DNA of 20,571 nt from positions 1 through 20,571 of the forward strand of contig JAKLZD010000132.1 in assembly GCA_024256245.1 (NCBI GenBank), read 5' to 3'. A program made the position numbers and the translations under genes. This DNA comes from Candidatus Methylarchaceae archaeon HK01M. Its GTDB lineage: Archaea; Thermoproteota; Nitrososphaeria; Nitrososphaerales; JACAEJ01. Below the pieces are notes generated by a model, which did no database searches, was not told the DNA's origin, and was given only the letters and a program-made list of their open reading frames with translations. Positions 15,401-20,571 of the stretch are shown piece after piece. How positions within the stretch are numbered: position 1 is the stretch's first letter; every line of letters starts with the position of its first letter.

Positions 15401-16252
15401 AGAAAGCAACCTTCAACACCGTCTATGGATATCTATCTCGATGACGAGCATAGGTCTAGCGAGGAGAGTGCCCTTAAAATAGCAAAGGAAATACTATTGA
15501 CTAAAGTCTCCGATCTGGTCGGCTATAGTGAGATAAGCTATGGTGAAAGGGGCTACGAGATCAATCTATTTTTAGACCAAGAAGCACTTCAAGAAAGAGA
15601 TTCTAGTCCTGAACAAATCGTTAAAGCTATATCCCTAAAGAGCGGAAAACGTAAAGTGGAAGTAGATGAAGAAGGAGCTATCTCCGTTACGATGGAAGGC
15701 GCCGATTTCTCAACATTATCTGTCTTAAAAGACAAGATAATGAGTATGCGTGTAAAAGGAGTCCCTGGTATCGATCATATCACTATCATAAAGAAAGGTG
15801 ATGAATGGATGATGCAAACGGCAGGCTCTAACTTAGCAAAAGTACTAAAGATCCCAGGGGTAGATCTTTCACATACAACTACCAACAACATTTACGAGAT
15901 AGAGACAGCGCTGGGTATAGAGGCAGCTAGGGCAGCTCATATAAAAGAGATAATGAGCACTTTGGACGAACAGGGTCTTGAAGTCGATATTAGGCATATA
16001 TTACTTGTAGCAGACCTTATGACTTCTAAAGGTTTCTTCCAGTCGATAGGGCGGCACGGAATTGCTGGACAAAAGCCCAGTGTACTTGCTAGAGCTGCTT
16101 TTGAGATAACAGTTCCTACTCTAGTCGAAGCGTCTGTAAAGGGCGAAGTAGAAGAGTTAAAAGGCGTGACCGAGAACGTGATCGTCGGCCTTCCCATACC
16201 TGTAGGCACCGGTATGATCGACCTCTTTATGAAAAGTGATAAGAGTGATTAG
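12437..16252 (+). CDS. rpoA: DNA-directed RNA polymerase subunit A, unsplit (A' and A'' fused)
   Basis: Largest catalytic subunit, 1271 residues, with A' and A'' parts in one continuous frame. The clamp zinc motifs (CATCGNTTARCPGHYGH), the lid/rudder region with SGKRVDFSSRTVISPDPSL, the active-site NADFDGDEMN (residues 459-468, with aspartates 461, 463 and 465 holding catalytic magnesium), the bridge helix with GARGSSLNIGQMTAALGQQ, and the trigger loop GTQMTLRTFHFAG (about residues 955-968) are all present. Most archaea split the gene between the bridge-helix and trigger-loop parts; here the junction region (about residues 850-930) shows no stop. I begin at the ATG at 12437, which matches the family start; a TTG at 12422 is in frame upstream. 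The unsplit form points to a Thaumarchaeota-like lineage. Confidence 0.97.
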   Translation: MYLEESVKTIDSIKFTVFSPNQIRKYSVAEITTPETYDEDGIPIQGGLMDNRLGTLEPGQKCATCGNTTARCPGHYGHIELAEPVLHIAFVKVIYKLLLSICRVCGRLLISEAELESYRKRFTNECTFTPKCKEEIPKEMMAKAKKIKICPHCGKQQYEIEFTKPTIFHEITEEGGAIRLLPIAIRERFERIPDIDLKLLGFDPRSARPEWFILQVLPVPPLSVRPSITLESGIRSEDDLTHKLVDILRVNQRVRESKASGTPPLIVQDLVDLLQYHVTTYFDNEVSGIPQAHHRSGRPLKTISQRLKGKEGRFRGSLSGKRVDFSSRTVISPDPSLDISEVGVPLEVAKKVTVAEKVSSWNQGFLKNLVINGPSKYPGANYIIRPDGVKIRLDYVSDKETFANTLAPGFVVERHLMNGDIVIFNRQPSLHRMSIMAHYVKVLPFRTFRLHPAVCPPYNADFDGDEMNLHVPQSEEARSEALTLMKVQQQILSPRYGGPIIGAIRDFITAAYLLTKPETLLIKEEFSNLALAGGYNGPLPKPEINEPRELYTGIQLFSLFLPKDFNYTMTSKWTKSSGKGASVRDIMIKDGKLLSGSIDRAAIGAEEPDSVLHRIAKDYGIDVARNFLNSILSILKSFITKYGFSYGYDGLILDEEAKKMIDNEIKNSYRKIKESIDQFNQGTLKTVRGLSLEETLEFYIVNELAGARDRVGRTADKAFPLDNSGVVMARTGARGSSLNIGQMTAALGQQSVRGKRIEKGYHGRALSHFSLWDRTPDAKGFIRSNYRDGLNPTEFFFHAIGGREGLVDTAVRTQQSGYMQRRLINALEHLKVEYDLTVRDPFGNIVEFLYGEDGVDPAKSDHGKAVNVEHLVEIEALVNKSEKPVEEKQLEKIVNKYEGQLNIKLIQDLKASLLKIPLNVSGNKNVCRKVVEQLDRATIEPGEACGVVAAQSIGEPGTQMTLRTFHFAGVKERDVTLGLPRLIELVDARKQPSTPSMDIYLDDEHRSSEESALKIAKEILLTKVSDLVGYSEISYGERGYEINLFLDQEALQERDSSPEQIVKAISLKSGKRKVEVDEEGAISVTMEGADFSTLSVLKDKIMSMRVKGVPGIDHITIIKKGDEWMMQTAGSNLAKVLKIPGVDLSHTTTNNIYEIETALGIEAARAAHIKEIMSTLDEQGLEVDIRHILLVADLMTSKGFFQSIGRHGIAGQKPSVLARAAFEITVPTLVEASVKGEVEELKGVTENVIVGLPIPVGTGMIDLFMKSDKSD

Positions 16253-16553
16253 CGAAAAGAACCTTGAAAAAAGTTTAAGGGCAGTTATAAAGACTGGAAA
16301 GGTCGTTATTGGTACAAAGGAAGTATCCAGATCTATAAAAGGATCAAAGCTCGTGATCTATTCATTGTCTCTATCCAAAGAACGAATCTCGGAGGTCGTT
16401 GATACGTGTAAATCTTTTTCTGTACCATTTACAGAATTTAAAGGGACCTCCATGGATCTTGGCAGGATCTGTGGTAAACCCTTCCTCATATCTGCGATAT
16501 CAATAAAGTTATCTGGAGCAGTAGATCTCTCGACCCTTATCGAGCAAGCATAA
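16245..16553 (+). CDS. rpl30e: Ribosomal protein eL30 (L30e)
   Basis: An L7Ae/L30e-fold protein of 102 residues, component of the large ribosomal subunit. Family segments are LRAVIKTGKVVIGTKEV at the start, GSKLVIYS, and FTEFKGTSMDLGRICGKPF followed by ISAISI. It overlaps the 3' end of rpoA by 8 bases. I choose the GTG at 16245 because AGTGAT (16235-16240) lies 4 bases before it; a GTG at 16236 would add three residues. Its place directly after the RNA polymerase genes is the conserved archaeal order. Confidence 0.9.
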   Translation: MISEKNLEKSLRAVIKTGKVVIGTKEVSRSIKGSKLVIYSLSLSKERISEVVDTCKSFSVPFTEFKGTSMDLGRICGKPFLISAISIKLSGAVDLSTLIEQA

Positions 16554-16555
16554 AT

Positions 16556-16620
16556 AATTTTGAGTTTTATTTTTCTCTTCACTTCGTCCTTTTACCGTTA
16601 GGTCTAATTCTTGTTTTTTT
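16556..16620 (+). terminator. T-rich termination zone after rpl30e
   Basis: Several T tracts follow the stop: TTTT-GAG-TTTT-A-TTTTT around 16557-16574 and a run of eight Ts ending at 16620. Archaeal polymerase terminates on such tracts without a hairpin, so the rpoH-rpoB-rpoA-rpl30e transcript probably ends here. The nusA gene then has its own promoter. Confidence 0.6.
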
Positions 16621-16662
16621 CACCTTTATACCTAATACCTTTTTTAAAAAACTTAAATTCAA

Positions 16663-16675
16663 CTTTAAATATATG
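16663..16675 (+). promoter_or_regulatory. TATA box for nusA
   Basis: CTTTAAATATATG lies 36-50 bases before the nusA start candidates and predicts a start near 16695, so the leader would be very short. It supports separate transcription of nusA from the polymerase operon. Confidence 0.5.
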
Positions 16676-16711
16676 TGTGCTGTCGACCTTTAATTACATA
16701 GTGTGTCTAGC

Positions 16712-17155
16712 ATGACGGAAAAAATCAAATTGACTTCTGATGAGTTAAGATTAATCTCCTTATTTCAGAGCGTTAGTGGTGCTACAGTCAAAGATTGTAT
16801 TATAGATGATAAGGTGAACCGAGTAATATTCGTCGTGAATAGCGGAGAAATGGGCTTGGCCATAGGTAAGAACGGTCACTCTATCAAAACATTGGAAAAG
16901 CTGATTGGAAAGCCAGTTGAGCTTGTAGAGTACTCCAATGACCCAAAGGAGTTTATAGGAAATGCTCTCAACCACAGATACATCTACGATATAAGACTTA
17001 CAGAGAAGTTAGATGGTAGTAAGATTGGTGTAATAGTTGTAAACCGAAGGCATAAAGGCGCTGCTGTTGGAAAAGGTGGAAAGAACGCGGAGAAAGTAAG
17101 ACTTCTCACAAAGCGATATTTCGAGATAGATACGATCCATATAGTTTCACATTGA
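16712..17155 (+). CDS. nusA: Archaeal NusA-like transcription factor (two KH domains)
   Basis: A 147-residue protein made only of the two KH RNA-binding domains of NusA, as usual in archaea, where the N-terminal and S1 parts of bacterial NusA are missing. The start IKLTSDELRLISLF and GATVKDCIID are typical; KH loops are seen as GKNG (52-55) and GKGG (120-123), and NRRHKGAAVGKGGKN is characteristic. It is thought to take part in transcription elongation or termination, or in ribosomal RNA handling. The start may instead be the GTG at 16703, three residues upstream; neither has a clear Shine-Dalgarno site. In many archaea rps12 follows nusA, but here it does not. Confidence 0.93.
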   Translation: MTEKIKLTSDELRLISLFQSVSGATVKDCIIDDKVNRVIFVVNSGEMGLAIGKNGHSIKTLEKLIGKPVELVEYSNDPKEFIGNALNHRYIYDIRLTEKLDGSKIGVIVVNRRHKGAAVGKGGKNAEKVRLLTKRYFEIDTIHIVSH

Positions 17156-17222
17156 AATAGTTATGTAAATTGGGAATCAACTTTTTGTTCATGTATGGGA
17201 GGACAGTCTACAGTTTCATTAA

Positions 17223-17247
17223 AATATCTTATTTTTTTAAGGATATT
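17223..17247 (+). terminator. Probable terminator after nusA
   Basis: AATATC (17223-17228) and GATATT (17242-17247) enclose a run of seven Ts (17232-17238), with further pairing of TTA and TAA. A T tract placed here suits archaeal termination and separates nusA from the cdv genes. Confidence 0.45.
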
Positions 17248-17428
17248 CTCAAATGAGCTTCAGTAGATTTTCATTATAGTGATGGGCTTTAGAATAATCT
17301 TCATCTACACGATCCTTAAAGAGCCCCCGGACTCATTTCATATGCCATTTTACTATTTGGTTTAATTTTCTATACTCTCTTTCTTATCACTAACAGACTT
17401 CCATCATCTATCAGGTGTTTAAGAGAAG

Positions 17429-18070
17429 ATGCCACAATTTGCCGATAGATGGGCAAAATCCTCATCTCCAACCATCGGTGAGAAGATCAAGGAGACCATA
17501 AGACCGGCAGGTCCTCTGAAGCCAAGGTTAGACGCAGCGATAAGGCAGATTCAGGCCCAGGTCTCAAAGCTCGATTCTACCACTACCAGATTGAAGGATA
17601 GAGACAACGCTATCTTTAACAAGGTGGTTCAGGCAATTCAAAGACATGATATGCAACATGCATCGGTCTTCGCAAACGAGCTCGCTGAAATAAGAAAGAT
17701 GAACAAGATGGTCACACAGGCCAAGATCGCTCTTGAGCAGATAGTTCTGCGTTTGAATACTGTCCAGGAGCTCGGTGATGTAGTAGTCACACTTACTCCT
17801 GCTATGGCTGTTATAAGAAACGTGAAGTCCGGCCTAGGCAGCGTACTGCCAGAGGCGGATCGAGAGATAGGAGAGATCAGCGGTCTGCTCAGCAGCATCC
17901 TCGTAGATGCAGGGCAGCTGGGCGGTTACACACTCAACTTCGAAGCAGCCAACGAAGATGCTGAAAGGATAATATCTGAGGCTTCCATAGTAGCAGAGGA
18001 GAGGATGAAGGAGAAGTTCCCAGAGTTACCCATGGGCGACAAGCTCCCCTCTACCGAAGGTCTGGAATAG
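17429..18070 (+). CDS. ESCRT-III family protein, CdvB paralog without winged helix
   Basis: Snf7-fold cell-division protein of 213 residues, rich in long charged helices. It forms polymers that constrict the membrane at division in archaea with the Cdv system. The core KPRLDAAIRQIQAQVSKLD ... ALEQIVLRLNTVQELGDVV is the typical helix 1-2 hairpin. A C-terminal KFPELPMGDKLP (FPELP at 197-201) resembles the MIM2 motif that binds the MIT domain of Vps4/CdvC. It lacks the C-terminal winged helix that binds CdvA, so it matches the CdvB1/B2-type paralogs. Its codons look more GC-rich than those of the neighbours, perhaps because of high expression; I judged this by eye. It heads the cdv cluster. Confidence 0.9.
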   Translation: MPQFADRWAKSSSPTIGEKIKETIRPAGPLKPRLDAAIRQIQAQVSKLDSTTTRLKDRDNAIFNKVVQAIQRHDMQHASVFANELAEIRKMNKMVTQAKIALEQIVLRLNTVQELGDVVVTLTPAMAVIRNVKSGLGSVLPEADREIGEISGLLSSILVDAGQLGGYTLNFEAANEDAERIISEASIVAEERMKEKFPELPMGDKLPSTEGLE

Positions 18071-18258
18071 AATGAATACGAAGATGGGCATGACAGCCAT
18101 GGTCCCTATAAGTTTCAGAAAGCTTGGTCCTTCTAGAGACGACTGGGGAGATGTTTGTCTGCCCTTTTTCTTTTCTTTAAGAAGAAATAGTAAGAGTCAT
18201 TCAAGAGGTTTTATTTACTCTCCACTAGAATGCTTTATGTTAAATTTAGGGGTAGGGT

Positions 18259-19095
18259 TTGTTGAACTCCTTCAGATCACTATCAAAGGATGAGAACGAT
18301 GGGCTGAAGGTCAAGCTATCATCGGCTGTAAAAGAGATAGAAGTACGTAGAATAAATCTTAATAACATTAAGTATAGGTTGAACATTCGCTGTAAAAGTC
18401 TTCTAGAGATCATAAAAAGGGAGACTGAGCGTAAAAATGATGCTAAAGTCGATCTCTATACAGTAGAGTATTCAACACTTGAAAATGTAGTTCGGATAGT
18501 CGATGCAAGTGAGTTGGCCCTAGCCCAGATCATAATAAGGCTAGAGACAGTGAGTGAAATGAGAGAAGTTATCTATAATTTAAGCTCTGCCCTAAAAGTT
18601 GTGGAAGATGTAGGCAAGTCTGCGTCTTGGCTATTACCTAGAGTCGAGAGCTTTTTCGATGAATTTAACTCTACATTAAATGAAACTTTAGTCAAATTAC
18701 AAAAAGTTTCTCCTGTATTGAATATCGATCTGAAGACAGAAGAAGGAGAAGAGTTGGTCGAAGAAGCCATAAAATATGTTGAAAAGAAAGTTATGCAGGA
18801 AGAGATTTTGGAGTCGATCTTATCAACAAAGGATAAGACCGTTGTTGAGGATGCAAAGAAGGTAGTTATGTTGGTAACTGGAGAGACAGTCGATGAACAA
18901 CGACTTACATCTTCTCCTTTATTGCCTAAAAATTTAAAGCTCGATAAAGCGATGGTCGACTATATCTATGAACACAAGGCTAACTTAAATATATTTAACG
19001 CTTCAAATTTTCTGAATATGCCAGTGGATGAATTTGAGCGTCGATTCAGAGACTTGCCTCTGAAGGCAAAGCCGGATTCGGAAAAAGTTGGTTAA
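18259..19095 (+). CDS. cdvB: CdvB, ESCRT-III protein with C-terminal winged helix
   Basis: Second ESCRT-III paralog, 278 residues, following the first after 188 bases. The Snf7-like core includes LALAQIIIRLETVSEMREVI, parallel to the matching segment in the upstream paralog. Near the C-terminus SSPLLPKNLKL (PLLP at 220-223) is a plausible MIM2 site for CdvC, and residues about 228-268 (MVDYIYEHKANLNIFNAS ... DEFERRF) form the small winged helix known to contact CdvA. This makes it the CdvB proper. The start must be TTG, at 18259 or 18262, because a TAG in frame lies just upstream. The T-rich stretch at 18163-18180 and possible TATA sequences after it suggest a promoter of its own. Confidence 0.87.
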   Translation: MLNSFRSLSKDENDGLKVKLSSAVKEIEVRRINLNNIKYRLNIRCKSLLEIIKRETERKNDAKVDLYTVEYSTLENVVRIVDASELALAQIIIRLETVSEMREVIYNLSSALKVVEDVGKSASWLLPRVESFFDEFNSTLNETLVKLQKVSPVLNIDLKTEEGEELVEEAIKYVEKKVMQEEILESILSTKDKTVVEDAKKVVMLVTGETVDEQRLTSSPLLPKNLKLDKAMVDYIYEHKANLNIFNASNFLNMPVDEFERRFRDLPLKAKPDSEKVG

Positions 19096-19105
19096 GTGAT
19101 ATAAG

Positions 19106-20308
19106 TTGAGTATGATGGTAGCTAAAGAATTAGAAGATGCAGCTGGCGAGTATGCTTCAAAGGCCATTCGCCTAGACTCTCAGGGCGCTCATGGTATGGC
19201 TATAGTTATGTATCAAAAATCTATCTCCACTTTGATAAAATTATCGAAACTTTATCCTGAATATAGGTTGAACAAGCTTTACCTAGAGAGAGCCAGAGCC
19301 TACCAAGAAAGGATCAAAGCCCTTCATTCAACACACGGTGTCATACAGGATGACTCTGAGGGGGTATTAAGCGAACCTAAACCTGGAATTGGCCCTACCT
19401 CTAGCCAAGCACCTAAAATGGTCGAATCTTTGAAGGCATCTTACAACGATCTCGTATTAAAGGAAAAGCCCAATGTAAAGTGGGATGAAGTAATAGGCCT
19501 AGATGAAGCGAAGAGAGCTGTAAGAGAATCGATAATATTCCCGACACAGAGGCCAGACCTTTTCCCATTGGGTTGGCCTAGAGGGATTTTACTCTTTGGT
19601 CCTCCCGGTTGTGGCAAGACCATGCTTGCGGCAGCTACGGCTTTAGAGATCGATAGCAACTTTATAACTATAGATGCAGCCACTATAATGTCAAAATGGT
19701 TAGGAGAAGCAGAGAAGAATGTGGCTAAGCTCTTCAATTCAGCAAGAAAGATGACTGAAGGGTATAGTTCTGTAATCATCTTCATAGATGAGCTGGATTC
19801 GATGCTTGGATCTAGGTCACAAGAAGTCGGGGGAGAGATTCGAGTAAGAAATCAATTTCTTAAGGAGATGGATGGGATAATAGACAAAGGTAAGAGGTTC
19901 CACTTATATGTCATAGGGGCTACCAATAAGCCTTGGTCGTTGGATTGGCCTTTCTTAAGGCGCTTCCAGAAGCGAATTCATATACCCCTTCCAACCTTGA
20001 AATCGAGGATGGAGATGTTAACGCTCTATACATCACCTCTAAAGCTCGATCTAAAAGTCAACCTACTGGAGCTCGCAAAGATGACAGAAGGCTACTCTGG
20101 CAGTGATATTCGAGATATATGCCAAGCTGTCCAGATAAGAGTAGTCTCAGAGCTCTTTGACTGTGGAGAAGCTTGCGAAGAATCCTCACAACCTAGGGAG
20201 ATAACTCAAGACGACTTTAAAAATATCCTGAAGATGAGAAAACCGAGCGTATCACAAGATATGCTTAGAGCTTACACCTCTTGGGGTGATAACTTCAAAG
20301 CATTGTAA
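19106..20308 (+). CDS. cdvC: CdvC, Vps4-like AAA ATPase with MIT domain
   Basis: ATPase that disassembles ESCRT-III polymers during cell division; 400 residues. An N-terminal MIT domain (about 1-75: AGEYASKAIRLDSQGAHGMA ...) binds MIM motifs of CdvB proteins. The AAA domain follows with Walker A GPPGCGKT (165-172), Walker B IIFIDELDS (D228, E229), and the Vps4-typical ATNKPWSLDWPFLRRFQKRI sensor/arginine-finger segment. It begins 10 bases after cdvB, so the two are an operon. I keep the TTG at 19106 because AGTGAT (19095-19100) is 5 bases upstream; an ATG at 19112 is the alternative. Length and order are those of archaeal CdvC. Confidence 0.95.
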   Translation: MSMMVAKELEDAAGEYASKAIRLDSQGAHGMAIVMYQKSISTLIKLSKLYPEYRLNKLYLERARAYQERIKALHSTHGVIQDDSEGVLSEPKPGIGPTSSQAPKMVESLKASYNDLVLKEKPNVKWDEVIGLDEAKRAVRESIIFPTQRPDLFPLGWPRGILLFGPPGCGKTMLAAATALEIDSNFITIDAATIMSKWLGEAEKNVAKLFNSARKMTEGYSSVIIFIDELDSMLGSRSQEVGGEIRVRNQFLKEMDGIIDKGKRFHLYVIGATNKPWSLDWPFLRRFQKRIHIPLPTLKSRMEMLTLYTSPLKLDLKVNLLELAKMTEGYSGSDIRDICQAVQIRVVSELFDCGEACEESSQPREITQDDFKNILKMRKPSVSQDMLRAYTSWGDNFKAL

Positions 20309-20460
20309 ACTATATTCTGATAAATAGAAATAATTTCTTCTTTTTATGGATATAGATAGGTATCGGGCGAGCCAAAGCTAGAATGATAGGTTCAGCCCTA
20401 TCTCCTCAGGTGTACTGAAGAATAGATATATGAGTTTAGAAGGCACGTTTCTTTTACGAA

Positions 20461-20571
20461 CTAATACTTCTCTAGGAACCAGGTCTTATCAAATTCTTTT
20501 ATCTGCTTGACAGTAGTTTCGGGCTTCCATATTACACGCATCGCTATATCTCTCTCCATATCTATGATTGT
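20461..20571 (-). CDS. Probable 3' end of an unrecognised minus-strand gene
   Basis: Reading the minus strand from the window edge gives 36 codons ending in TAG (20463-20461): IIDMERDIAMRVIWKPETT, then 15 more residues ending in WFLEKY. The composition looks like protein and it would be convergent with cdvC. I do not recognise the family. T-rich sequence between 20309 and 20345 could terminate the cdv transcript. The short length means chance cannot be excluded. Confidence 0.4.
   Translation of the reverse strand, partial: TIIDMERDIAMRVIWKPETTVKQIKEFDKTWFLEKY

Noticed and set aside
18072..18293. 73-residue ORF starting one base after the first ESCRT-III gene
   Set aside because: It overlaps the start of cdvB, has an odd composition, spans a T-rich probable termination zone and resembles nothing I know.
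1..20571. CRISPR arrays, insertion sequences, prophage or integrase genes
   Set aside because: No regularly spaced repeats, transposase motifs or terminal inverted repeats were seen.

Overview
The window reads as a chromosomal segment of a low-GC archaeon of the TACK side of the tree. The evidence is an archaeal RNA polymerase operon in which the largest subunit RpoA is one unsplit gene (as in Thaumarchaeota and relatives) and RpoB is also unsplit, an archaeal NusA and L30e, a CdvB/CdvC (ESCRT-III/Vps4) division cluster, BRE/TATA-type promoters, and an intron-containing tRNA-Cys. It also has Sep-tRNA:Cys-tRNA synthase (SepCysS), an enzyme known mainly from methanogens and their relatives. I would place it in or near the thaumarchaeal/bathyarchaeal group, but not more precisely. 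Ribosome binding sites often look like GGTGAT or AGTGAT, 3-5 bases before the start.

Left part, 1-5040, is a cysteine/sulfur locus. It carries a SufS-type cysteine desulfurase (minus strand, cut by the window edge), a free-standing archaeal ThrRS-type editing domain, a MoaD/ThiS-like sulfur carrier paired with a threonine-synthase-like PLP enzyme (minus strand), a tRNA-Cys(GCA) with an 18-nt intron, a small SepCysE-like protein, and SepCysS. Three perfect 15-bp palindromes, TATAACANTGTTATA, lie on or next to the TATA boxes of these transcription units and occur nowhere else that I could see in the window. I read this as one regulon for making cysteine, both on tRNA (SepCysE/SepCysS) and perhaps as the free amino acid (PLP enzyme plus sulfur carrier), with SufS supplying or recycling sulfur. 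This is the most interesting part of the window.

Middle, 5040-8800: a CopB-type copper ATPase with a C-terminal YHS domain and His-rich ends, sitting between gene-poor stretches, then two tiny zinc-ribbon proteins (DUF1922-like and DUF5679-like).

Right part, 8800-20571: rpoH-rpoB-rpoA-rpl30e as a tight operon, then nusA behind its own promoter. Where many archaea continue with rps12 and rps7, this genome has two ESCRT-III (CdvB) paralogs and a Vps4-like CdvC ATPase, without an adjacent cdvA. The right edge holds the probable 3' end of an unrecognised minus-strand gene.
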